Below, piece by piece: positions 1 to 6,094 of a stretch of DNA of 12,792 nucleotides (positions within the stretch are counted from its first letter, which is position 1; each line of letters opens with the position of its first letter). A program made the position numbers and the translations under genes. The notes beneath the pieces were generated by a model that saw only the letters and a program-made list of their open reading frames with translations, did not search any database and had not been told where the DNA came from. Location of the stretch: positions 1 to 12,792 of the forward strand of contig DFHD01000024.1 in the NCBI GenBank assembly GCA_002372545.1. The letters run 5' to 3'. This DNA comes from Lachnospiraceae bacterium UBA3732. GTDB taxonomy: Bacteria > Bacillota > Clostridia > Lachnospirales > Lachnospiraceae.

Positions 1-243
1 GATGAACCGACCAACCATCTGGATATGGAGGCGATCACCTCCCTTAACAATGCGCTCATCAAGTTCCCCGGCGTTGTGCTTTTCGCCTGCCAGGATCATC
101 AGTTCATTCAGACAACAGCCAATCGTATTATGGAGCTGACAGAGTCCGGCCTGATCGATAAGCAGACCACCTACGATGAATATCTGGCAAATGATGAGCT
201 CGCCAGAAAGCGTCAGGTCATGAATTTTGATGTAACCGATTAA
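1..243 (+). CDS. ABC-F family ATPase, C-terminal fragment
   Basis: This is the 3' end of a gene that begins outside the window; 80 codons and the TAA stop are present. The first residues, DEPTNHLD, are the end of Walker B with its catalytic Glu and the D-loop of an ABC ATPase domain. The rest (AITSLNNAL, ANRIMEL, then YDEYLAND) matches the end of the second nucleotide-binding domain of soluble ABC-F proteins of the YbiT type, which have no membrane segments and act on the ribosome. The H-switch, normally Ser-His-Asp, reads Cys-Gln-Asp at residues 30-32 of the fragment, so the switch histidine is replaced by Gln. Family assignment is firm. The subgroup, and any role in translation rescue or antibiotic protection, is inference because most of the protein is missing. 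No T-tract terminator follows on this strand; the nearby hairpin serves the opposite-strand gene. Confidence 0.85.
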   Translation, partial: DEPTNHLDMEAITSLNNALIKFPGVVLFACQDHQFIQTTANRIMELTESGLIDKQTTYDEYLANDELARKRQVMNFDVTD

Positions 244-268
244 AAAAACCGGACCGGATTACCGGTCC
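242..268 (-). terminator. Intrinsic terminator of the minus-strand membrane protein gene
   Basis: Read on the minus strand, GGACCGG pairs with CCGGTCC (251-257 with 262-268) around a TAAT loop, followed by GG and seven T residues (242-248). The loop contains the TAA stop codon (259-261) of the membrane protein gene, so the terminator overlaps the end of the coding region. It sits directly against the stop codon of the convergent ABC-F gene. Confidence 0.8.
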
Positions 269-1032
269 AGTCCGTATACATACCGGGTAAAGCGTTCGGC
301 AGAGGTGATATTTCCCGATTTGATTCCGGGGAAGCCCAGATAAAGCTTTTTGCCAAAGCCGAAGGCCTTTGCAAATTCGGTATCGGATATATCCAGTGCG
401 AAGCCGGTCTTTTCGCCGGCTTCATTTTCGAAGGTGACCAGATACTGTTCCACGGCGGCGTAGGTCTCTCTTGTCAGTACGGTTTCCACGGGATAGAAGA
501 TCGCCATGCCGCTGCAGTAGGTAACGCCGTCCATGTCGGAGAAGGCAACGTCATAATAACCGTTGAAGCACTCCATGGGAAAACTTTCATAGACTGAGCC
601 GTTGGGATTCTCGTTATACTCCTTTTCGTAATTGACGGGGTCGAGGTACACATCCAGGTTTTTCTGAATCCGGTAGCCTTTATCCTTTCCGATCGAAGCA
701 GTATATTCGTCAATGGCTTCCAGATTCAGTGCTTCCTTATCCGGTAAATTGATCACGGCGTAGGAAATGGAAACCGGCCGGGTGTTCCGGTAAATGGTGA
801 TGGAAATCCGGGTAACGATGAAAAGGACTACCAGAGGAATGATGATGTGCCACTTATAACAGAAGAAAAAGTAGCTGATCCGCTGTCTGCGGGTCATGGT
901 GCTTGTGATCTCTCTGTAGCGTGCGCGCTTTTCCTTCCTTCGTTCTTTTCGGGAAAGACCGTGAAGGCTGAGCCGGTCCTCGCCGGGCTCCTCGGTGGGT
1001 TTCTCTTCGAATTCTTTCAGCATTTGCCGCAT
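259..1032 (-). CDS. Single-pass membrane protein of unknown function
   Basis: I do not recognise a named family. From the preferred start the protein has 257 residues. It begins with an acidic and then strongly basic cytoplasmic segment (RKERRKEKRARYRE), followed by one membrane helix at about residues 60-81, introduced by YKWHIIIPLVVLF. The basic side suggests N-in, C-out topology. The remaining 170 or so residues form an aromatic-rich outer domain (SYAVINLP, YDVAFSDMDG, KLYLGFPGI) with no motif I can name. The open frame extends to an ATG at 1074, but that ATG lies between the -10 box and the expected transcription start of a near-consensus promoter, and it has no Shine-Dalgarno. The ATG at 1032 has AGGAG nine bases upstream, so I start there. 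The gene is monocistronic and divergent from the hydrolase-fold gene at 1168. Confidence 0.7.
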   Translation of the reverse strand: MRQMLKEFEEKPTEEPGEDRLSLHGLSRKERRKEKRARYREITSTMTRRQRISYFFFCYKWHIIIPLVVLFIVTRISITIYRNTRPVSISYAVINLPDKEALNLEAIDEYTASIGKDKGYRIQKNLDVYLDPVNYEKEYNENPNGSVYESFPMECFNGYYDVAFSDMDGVTYCSGMAIFYPVETVLTRETYAAVEQYLVTFENEAGEKTGFALDISDTEFAKAFGFGKKLYLGFPGIKSGNITSAERFTRYVYGLDR

Positions 1033-1041
1033 GTTGTTTTG

Positions 1042-1046
1042 CTCCT
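1042..1046 (-). promoter_or_regulatory. Ribosome binding site that sets the start at 1032
   Basis: AGGAG on the minus strand, nine bases before ATG 1032. It lies inside the longer open frame, but the upstream ATG at 1074 has no comparable site. Confidence 0.6.
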
Positions 1047-1076
1047 GTCCGTAAGATCGTTGGATTTGCTCCATGC

Positions 1077-1105
1077 ATCATAACATAAATCAAAGCCCGG
1101 GTCAA
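1077..1105 (-). promoter_or_regulatory. Sigma-A type promoter for the minus-strand membrane protein
   Basis: On the minus strand, -35 TTGACC (1105-1100) and -10 TATGAT (1082-1077) are separated by exactly 17 bases. Transcription should start near 1070, downstream of the first possible ATG (1074) and upstream of the ribosome site at 1046-1042. Confidence 0.75.
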
Positions 1106-1167
1106 AGACTACGCGCTGAACAGTTGAAGATCAGCACAGTTAAAGCATATTAAAAAGGACATAGAAA

Positions 1168-2274
1168 ATGAACGAACCGCTTACTCCCAAAGAAAAAAAG
1201 AAAAAAAAGAAGAGAAGAGTGCTGCATACATTCTTCCGCATCCTGCTGATCCTGTTTGCCGTAGGGATCGTGATCAATGCCGGAATCGTCCTCTTTACGG
1301 TGATCCGGCATAAAAAAAGACTGAAGAGCGAGGAGGAACTGATCTGGCCGGCACGGGGAAAGGTGATCTCCGTGGACGGACATGATATCTATGCCTGGGA
1401 CGGAGGAAATCCGGATGCCGAGCATACGATCCTGTTTCTTCATAATAATGGTTCGGCAGACAGTGCGGTTTCGCTGGAACCCCTCTTTGAAAAGCTGGAG
1501 AAGGATTACCGGCTGATCTACGCAGACAGGAGCGGAAATGGAAGAAGTCCGAGCAGGAAGGGGTCCGGGGAGCTGGATGCCCAGCTCAGCGATATGCGCG
1601 GCGTTTTGAAAAGATTTGAGGTAAAAGGACCTGTTGTGCTCTGTGGTATCGGCAGCGGCGGACTGCTGGCGGATTACTGGGCATCCACGGCTCCCTCCGA
1701 GGTGGAGGCGGTGATCGGGATCGGCTCGTTTACCGTAGATGACTTTGAAGGGATGGAAAGAGACGATTATTGTACTTTCAAAAAGTGGATACTGGTCCGC
1801 TTTTCCTCTCTGGGCTTCCACCGTTACGTGAAGAGCATATATCCGGAGAATATCGGCAATGTGTATACGGAGCGTCAGATGCTGGAGAGAAAAGCGCTGA
1901 TCTCCAGGGGGTATTATACGAAAAGCGCGTATCGGGAAGACTACTGGATGGTGGATAATGCGGCAAAGCTGGGAAAGGCGGGCTTCCCCAAGGATACTCC
2001 TGTACTGGAGCTGCTTGGCAATGTTACCTTTCCGGAATATCTCGCGGCGGATGAGCAGGTGAAGAAGGAACTGGACGATGCGACGAAGGGCAATGCCGGG
2101 GCGGATATTCAGAAGCTTTCCGAAGAAATCAATAAGGACAGGTTTGCTTATTATAAGCAGTTTTCCAATGTAAAAACCGTGGAGATGGCAGGACCGATTG
2201 AGATATTTGTCTTTGATCCGTCGGGAGTAGCCCGTGAAATTGATCAGTTTTTACAAGGGATTTCCGCAGAATAA
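1168..2274 (+). CDS. Membrane-anchored alpha/beta-hydrolase-fold protein, probably non-catalytic
   Basis: 368 residues. A Lys-rich N-terminus (residues 8-17) precedes one membrane helix (about 21-46), so the large domain should face outside the cell. That domain follows the alpha/beta-hydrolase order: strand TILFLHNNG (87-95), DRSGNGRSP (120-128, the usual DxxGxGxS segment), helix, strand VVLCGIGSGG (156-165), strand TPVLELLG (277-284) and a final helix VAREIDQFL. The nucleophile elbow, normally GxSxG, reads G160-I-G162-S-G164, with Gly at the Ser position. The oxyanion HG is HN. No Asp follows the TPVLELLG strand, and Pro343 sits where the catalytic His is expected (AGPIEIFVFDP). Fold assignment is good; loss of activity is inferred from my hand alignment, and Ser163 could act from a shifted position. 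The start is ATG with AAGGA eight bases upstream. No intrinsic terminator follows, so transcripts may run towards the sugar operon. Confidence 0.75.
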   Translation: MNEPLTPKEKKKKKKRRVLHTFFRILLILFAVGIVINAGIVLFTVIRHKKRLKSEEELIWPARGKVISVDGHDIYAWDGGNPDAEHTILFLHNNGSADSAVSLEPLFEKLEKDYRLIYADRSGNGRSPSRKGSGELDAQLSDMRGVLKRFEVKGPVVLCGIGSGGLLADYWASTAPSEVEAVIGIGSFTVDDFEGMERDDYCTFKKWILVRFSSLGFHRYVKSIYPENIGNVYTERQMLERKALISRGYYTKSAYREDYWMVDNAAKLGKAGFPKDTPVLELLGNVTFPEYLAADEQVKKELDDATKGNAGADIQKLSEEINKDRFAYYKQFSNVKTVEMAGPIEIFVFDPSGVAREIDQFLQGISAE

Positions 2275-2338
2275 TGGGATTTTGCGGGAGACTATGCAAC
2301 AAAATGTACAAAAAATCCGAGAAAATCGAAAAAAACAC

Positions 2339-2367
2339 TTGATAATTTGTCTAATATGCCCTATAAT
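2339..2367 (+). promoter_or_regulatory. Strong sigma-A promoter of the sugar ABC operon
   Basis: TTGATA (2339-2344) and TATAAT (2362-2367) are separated by exactly 17 bases. Upstream lie three A-tracts at 2310-2315, 2322-2325 and 2329-2335, spaced roughly one helical turn apart, as in UP elements or bent DNA. The expected transcription start is near 2374. No convincing catabolite (cre) operator was seen around it. Confidence 0.85.
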
Positions 2368-2373
2368 AGCAAC

Positions 2374-2538
2374 AGGTCGCAGGTAAGACTGCGATGATTT
2401 CTAACGTTTTTACGACGGCGGCGTCTGGACTGACAGCGCAGAACCGGCGTTACCTGTTTCGGACAGGTGATAAGGGGCGGGCCGAAGAAAGGGCAAAACC
2501 TGACGTAAAACATCACAAGCCAAAAGGAGGGTTTTTTT
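2374..2538 (+). promoter_or_regulatory. Long structured 5' leader of the binding-protein mRNA
   Basis: About 165 nt lie between the expected transcription start and the GTG start. Visible helices are: TCGCAG/CTGCGA at 2377-2382 with 2389-2394; GACG/CGTC at 2414-2417 with 2422-2425; ACCTGT/ACAGGT at 2452-2457 with 2463-2468, extendable by three more pairs; and a long-range helix TTTTACG/CGTAAAA at 2408-2414 with 2504-2510, flanked by TGAT/ATCA at 2395-2398 with 2512-2515. The long-range helix competes with the GACG stem by one base. I could not match this to a known riboswitch class. The leader ends in AGGAGG (2525-2530), eight bases before the GTG. Confidence 0.45.
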
Positions 2539-3972
2539 GTGAAAAAGTTCAAGAAGGCAATGGCGCTCTCTTTAGCAGCAGCTATGGGTCTCTCTCTTGT
2601 AGCGTGCGGTAAGGACGATGACAAGACAGAGTCCAAGGAGACAGAGGCAGCAACAGAGGCAGCGACAGAAGCAGCAACAGAAGCAGCAACAGAGGGTGGT
2701 GACACAGAAGCAGCAACAGAGGCAACTACAGAAGCAACCTCTAACAGTGATGCTGACGCACTTGTAGCAGCTATCACAGATACTTCTACAAGCATCAACG
2801 TTTACTCCTGGAACACAGAGCTGGGTGACAGACTTGCTTACTTCAACTCCAAGTATCCTGAGTACGCTGATCTGGTTGTTTACCAGAACCTTGGTCTCGG
2901 CGGAACATCCGATGACTACAAGTCCGCTATCCAGAACGCAATCGATGCAGGTGGCGCAAGCTATCCTTCAATCATTGCATGCGATAACGACGTTGCTCTT
3001 TACTTCCTGCAGTCTGATTATATCGTTCCCGTTTCCGAGATCGGTATCACAGCTGATATGTACTCCGAAGCTTTCGACTACACTGTAGAGTATGCTACAG
3101 TTGATGGCGAGCTGAAGGGTCTTACATGGCAGGCAGCTCCTGGATGCTTCATCTACAGAAATGATATCGCTGATGAAGTTCTGGGCGCTCATGATGAGGC
3201 TACTGTTCAGGAAGCTGTTAAGGATTGGGATGCTTTCCTTGCAACTGCTGACAAGATGAAGGAAAAGGGCTACAAGATGCTGTCCGGCCCGGATGATGTT
3301 AAGTATGTATACCTTGATCAGAGATCTTCTGCATGGGTAATTGATGACAAGCTTAACGTAGACAAGGCAGTTACAGATTACCTTGAGATGGCTAAGAAGC
3401 TGTACGATGGTGATTACACAAACAAGACTGCAATGTGGAATGATGACTGGAATGCAAACTTCTCCGGTGACGTATTCGGTTACTTCGGATGTACATGGTT
3501 TGTATACTGGTGCATCCCTGCAGATTCCAAGTTCGCTGGAAACTGCACAATGGTTCAGGGTCCTGCTGCATATCACTGGGGTGGTACATACCTTGGTGTA
3601 ACTGCTGACTGCCCGAACAAGCCGCTGGCTGCTCTGGTTCTGTACACACTGTGCTGCGACCAGGAAACAATGGCTAAGCTGTCCGAGGAAACTCTGGACT
3701 TCGTAAACAACAAGGCTGCTATGAAGAGCCTGATCGATGCTGGCAAGGGTGCTTCTGATGTCCTTGGCGGACAGAACCCGCTGTCCATCTGGTATGAGGC
3801 AGCTCAGGGTATCTCCCTGAAGAACGCTACAGAGTATGACTCCACAATCAATGGTTTCATGGATACTGCTTCTGCAGCTTACAACTCTGGCGAAGTTAAG
3901 TCCGTTGATGATGCTGTAGCAAACATCAAGAACGACGTTAAGAGCGCTTACTCCTTCATCAATGTAGACTAA
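2539..3972 (+). CDS. Sugar ABC transporter substrate-binding lipoprotein
   Basis: 477 residues. The signal peptide (KKFKK, hydrophobic stretch 8-22) ends in the lipobox LVAC, with lipidated Cys23, so the protein is anchored outside the cell membrane. A low-complexity Thr-Glu-Ala-Ala linker (about residues 33-68) precedes the ligand-binding lobes. INVYSWNTELGDRLAYFNSKYPEY and GLTWQAAPGCFIYRNDI are typical of extracellular solute-binding protein family 1, which feeds CUT1 sugar importers; the Trp and Tyr richness fits carbohydrate stacking. The following MalF- and MalG-type permeases support this, but the sugar cannot be named. Translation starts at GTG, fixed by AGGAGG eight bases upstream. 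Codon use is strongly biased (GTT, GCT, AAC, TAC, AAG), as expected for a very highly expressed gene and unlike the genes upstream. It is the first gene of the operon. Confidence 0.9.
   Translation: MKKFKKAMALSLAAAMGLSLVACGKDDDKTESKETEAATEAATEAATEAATEGGDTEAATEATTEATSNSDADALVAAITDTSTSINVYSWNTELGDRLAYFNSKYPEYADLVVYQNLGLGGTSDDYKSAIQNAIDAGGASYPSIIACDNDVALYFLQSDYIVPVSEIGITADMYSEAFDYTVEYATVDGELKGLTWQAAPGCFIYRNDIADEVLGAHDEATVQEAVKDWDAFLATADKMKEKGYKMLSGPDDVKYVYLDQRSSAWVIDDKLNVDKAVTDYLEMAKKLYDGDYTNKTAMWNDDWNANFSGDVFGYFGCTWFVYWCIPADSKFAGNCTMVQGPAAYHWGGTYLGVTADCPNKPLAALVLYTLCCDQETMAKLSEETLDFVNNKAAMKSLIDAGKGASDVLGGQNPLSIWYEAAQGISLKNATEYDSTINGFMDTASAAYNSGEVKSVDDAVANIKNDVKSAYSFINVD
2641..2739 (+). repeat. 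12-nt in-frame repeat encoding the TEAA linker
   Basis: Units of the form ACA-GAR-GCA-GCN (Thr-Glu-Ala-Ala) occur four times in tandem at 2641-2688. After a Gly-Gly-Asp interruption, three more diverged units follow at 2704-2739. The unit length keeps the frame, so copy number can change without breaking the protein. It forms the spacer between the lipid anchor and the binding domain. Confidence 0.85.
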
Positions 3973-4030
3973 TTCTACAGATTGAAGTAAAGCACAAAAA
4001 AGAATTGTAATTTCATAATTACGATGCTTG

Positions 4031-4060
4031 TTATGCACCGGGAGAAATCCCGGTGCATAA
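4031..4060 (+). other. Intercistronic stem-loop after the binding-protein gene
   Basis: A perfect 13-bp stem (TTATGCACCGGGA at 4031-4043 with its complement at 4048-4060) is capped by a GAAA tetraloop. It is followed by TT and a run of A, not by T residues on either strand, so it is not a standard terminator. A weaker 9-bp hairpin lies just before it (4004-4025), and a 6-bp one surrounds the stop codon (3963-3979). Its place between binding-protein and permease genes suggests protection of the upstream mRNA from 3' decay. Confidence 0.7.
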
Positions 4061-4086
4061 TTAAAAAAAAGTCGAAAACAAATGCA

Positions 4087-4154
4087 CTGTTGGACATTTT
4101 TATAAGGGGTACAGATGGGCTTAAGGCTGTGCCTCTTATAAAAATGTCTGACAG
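4087..4154 (+). repeat. Long inverted repeat / hairpin upstream of the first permease
   Basis: Arms 4087-4114 and 4127-4154 pair over 28 positions (four G-T wobbles, no mismatch) around the 12-base loop 4115-4126. The core GACATTTTTATAAG is perfectly repeated in inverted orientation. Such a long palindrome suggests either a small non-coding mobile repeat (MITE or REP-like) or an RNase III-type processing site. I saw no clear target-site duplication and no transposase. It ends 36 bases before the permease start. Confidence 0.7.
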
Positions 4155-4190
4155 GGTGGAGCAAAATATTTTCTACGGGGAAGTGAACTC

Positions 4191-5144
4191 ATGAAGAAAA
4201 AAACAGTAGAATATGGGAAATATGGCTATCTGTTCATTCTCCCATTCTTCCTGGTATATTTAGTATTTCAGCTGTATCCCCTTCTTTATACCCTGTACCT
4301 CAGCTTTGTTGAGTACTATCAGTATAAGTCCAAATGGGTCGGACCCAAGTTTGTGGGATTCGAGAACTATGTGGAACAGCTGAAAGGTAATGGCGGACAG
4401 ATGAACAGAACCATCGCGTCTATTCTGAACACGCTGGAAATCTGGATCATCAACTTTATTCCGCAGGTACTTCTTTCTTTGCTCCTCGCAGCATGGTTCA
4501 CAGATACAAGTATCAAGCTGAAGGGAACCGGCGCCTTCAAGATCATGATGTTCATGCCGAACATCATTACAGCATCTTCTATCGCCGTTCTTTTCTACAG
4601 CCTGTTCTCCAGAAGCGGCCCGCTTCGGAATGCGCTTGTCAATATGCACGTCATTGGAAAGGACTACGACTTTATGGAGTCCGGTGCAGCAACCATCGGT
4701 CTGATCGGTTTCATGCAGTTCTGGATGTGGTATGGCAATACGATGATTATTCTGATCGCAGGTATTCTGGGTATCAACCCGTCTCTTTATGAGGCGGCAA
4801 TGGTGGACGGTGCAAGCGGAGGCCAGAACTTCCGGTACATTACATTCCCGCTTCTTATGCCGATCCTTCAGTTTACGCTGGTTACATCGGCTATCGGTGG
4901 TCTGCAGATGTTCGACATTCCGTCTCTGTTCAATGTCAATCAGAGTTACGACGGTCTGCCCAACTGGAAGTCTGAAACCATTACCATGTGGATCAAGAAA
5001 CTTGGTTTCTCGTCCCGAAACTATGGTCGTGCGGCTGCGGCTTCAATGATCCTGTTTATTGTAACGCTTGTGATCTCCATGGTCTTCTTCGTTGCAACTA
5101 AGGAGCGTCAGCCGAAGCAGAAGCACGCAGTTCTGGAAGCGTAG
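4191..5144 (+). CDS. Sugar ABC transporter permease, MalF-like
   Basis: 317 residues, with about six membrane helices (roughly 12-38, 85-103, 115-138, 166-193, 218-240 and 281-303). The cytoplasmic EAA loop is clear: YEAAMVDGASGGQNF followed by YITFPLLMP, at about residues 200-222, the coupling helix that docks on the ATPase. This is one of the two membrane subunits of a CUT1 importer. The length is normal for Gram-positive MalF/UgpA-type subunits without the extra E. coli MalF domain. The ATG is preceded by a modest GGGGAAG ribosome site, weaker than those of the flanking genes, which together with the upstream hairpins fits lower expression than the binding protein. It lies 16 bases upstream of the partner permease. 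Confidence 0.92.
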   Translation: MKKKTVEYGKYGYLFILPFFLVYLVFQLYPLLYTLYLSFVEYYQYKSKWVGPKFVGFENYVEQLKGNGGQMNRTIASILNTLEIWIINFIPQVLLSLLLAAWFTDTSIKLKGTGAFKIMMFMPNIITASSIAVLFYSLFSRSGPLRNALVNMHVIGKDYDFMESGAATIGLIGFMQFWMWYGNTMIILIAGILGINPSLYEAAMVDGASGGQNFRYITFPLLMPILQFTLVTSAIGGLQMFDIPSLFNVNQSYDGLPNWKSETITMWIKKLGFSSRNYGRAAAASMILFIVTLVISMVFFVATKERQPKQKHAVLEA

Positions 5145-5146
5145 AA

Positions 5147-5152
5147 AGGAGG
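5147..5152 (+). promoter_or_regulatory. Ribosome binding site selecting the TTG start of the second permease
   Basis: A perfect AGGAGG lies eight bases before TTG 5161. The open frame reaches back to an ATG at 5092, but this lies inside the first permease gene, lacks a ribosome site, and would add 23 residues unlike a permease N-terminus. Confidence 0.85.
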
Positions 5153-5160
5153 ATGTAGAA

Positions 5161-6039
5161 TTGGCTAATCAGTCTGCTGGCGAGTTTGCAAGTTACTCTG
5201 CCAAAATCAGAACACATAAGATTGTTCGTACGATCGTCTGCGTCCTTCTTTGTATCATAAGTATCCTTCCGTTCTATGTAATGATCGTGAATGCAACTCT
5301 TGATTCCGATACGATCAAGACCGGTGTTCACCTCATTCCCGGAAAGATGTTTATGACCAACTTCCATGCTTTGATGAAGAAGGCATCCGGTATCGGTACC
5401 AGTATCTGGGGAGCTATGCTTCACAGTGCGCTGATCGCCGTTCCGGCTACGGTCATTCAGGTATACGTTTCTACTCTGACTGCATATGGTCTGACAGCGT
5501 ATAACTTCAAGTTAAAGAAAGCAGCATGGGCATTCATTTATGCCATCATGATGATTCCTGCACAGGTTTCCATCATTGGTTTCATGAGCCTTATGCAGAA
5601 GATTCACCTGTACGATACATACTGGCCGCTGATCATCCCCGCGGCAGCAGCACCTTCAACTGTTTACTTTATGAAGCAGTATATGTCAAGTGCGCTGTCT
5701 CTGGAGATCATTGAAGCAGCTCGTATCGATGGTTCCGGTGAGTTCTACACCTTCAATACGATTGTTCTTCCGCTGATGAAGCCGGCTATGGCAACACAGG
5801 CCATCTTCGCATTCATCGCATCCTGGAACAACCTGTATACACCTTCTATGATCCTGGTAGATCCGAAGAAGAAGACACTTCCTATGTTCATTCAGTCCCT
5901 GCGTTCAGAGCAGTTCCGTTCTGACTACGGTGTTATCTACATAGGCCTCTTCATCACGGTCGTACCGTTGATCGCAGTATACTTTGCACTTTCAAAGTAT
6001 ATCATTGCCGGTGTTGCACTTGGTGGTGTAAAGGAGTAA
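5161..6039 (+). CDS. Sugar ABC transporter permease, MalG-like
   Basis: 292 residues from the TTG start, a normal length for MalG/UgpE-type subunits. About six membrane helices are visible (near residues 23-44, 85-108, 122-145, 152-172, 208-228 and 260-285). The EAA coupling loop IIEAARIDGSGEFYTF...LPLMKP lies at about residues 183-208. N-terminal IRTHKIVRTIVCVLLCIISILPFYVMI matches the usual first helix, supporting the TTG start. With the preceding permease it forms the membrane channel of the importer. It is the last gene of the operon and is followed by a terminator. No ATP-binding subunit is encoded next to it, as is common in Firmicutes where one MsmX-type ATPase serves several importers. 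Confidence 0.92.
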   Translation: MANQSAGEFASYSAKIRTHKIVRTIVCVLLCIISILPFYVMIVNATLDSDTIKTGVHLIPGKMFMTNFHALMKKASGIGTSIWGAMLHSALIAVPATVIQVYVSTLTAYGLTAYNFKLKKAAWAFIYAIMMIPAQVSIIGFMSLMQKIHLYDTYWPLIIPAAAAPSTVYFMKQYMSSALSLEIIEAARIDGSGEFYTFNTIVLPLMKPAMATQAIFAFIASWNNLYTPSMILVDPKKKTLPMFIQSLRSEQFRSDYGVIYIGLFITVVPLIAVYFALSKYIIAGVALGGVKE

Positions 6040-6062
6040 TCCTAAAATTCATATGAGTTTTC

Positions 6063-6094
6063 GAAGCCGTCGGTTTTCTGGCGGCTTCTTTTTT
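6063..6094 (+). terminator. Intrinsic terminator of the sugar ABC operon
   Basis: GAAGCCGTC (6063-6071) pairs with GGCGGCTTC (6080-6088) with one G-T wobble and an 8-base loop, followed by six T residues. It lies 23 bases after the permease stop. Confidence 0.92.

Noticed and set aside
1124..1153. Promoter TTGAAG-18-TATTAA for the hydrolase-fold gene
   Set aside because: It would place the transcription start at about 1160, after the ribosome binding site AAGGA, so it cannot drive normal translation of this gene.
2262..2289. Terminator after the hydrolase-fold gene
   Set aside because: A 7-bp stem (TTCCGCA with TGCGGGA) can form, but no T-tract follows and the left arm lies in the coding sequence.
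2361..2798. Minus-strand frame with a Ser-Val-Ala-Ala repeat
   Set aside because: It is the reverse complement of the TEAA linker repeat and overlaps the promoter and leader of the binding-protein gene.
4031..4060. Intrinsic terminator after the binding-protein gene
   Set aside because: The stem is strong but is followed by TT and A residues on the plus strand, and no T-tract follows on the minus strand.
2968..4164. Open frame of 398 codons on the minus strand
   Set aside because: It is antisense to the binding-protein gene and runs through the intercistronic hairpins; biased codon use of the real gene explains the lack of stops.
5092..5160. Upstream ATG start for the second permease
   Set aside because: No ribosome site, overlap with the first permease gene, and an atypical N-terminus; TTG 5161 has a perfect AGGAGG.
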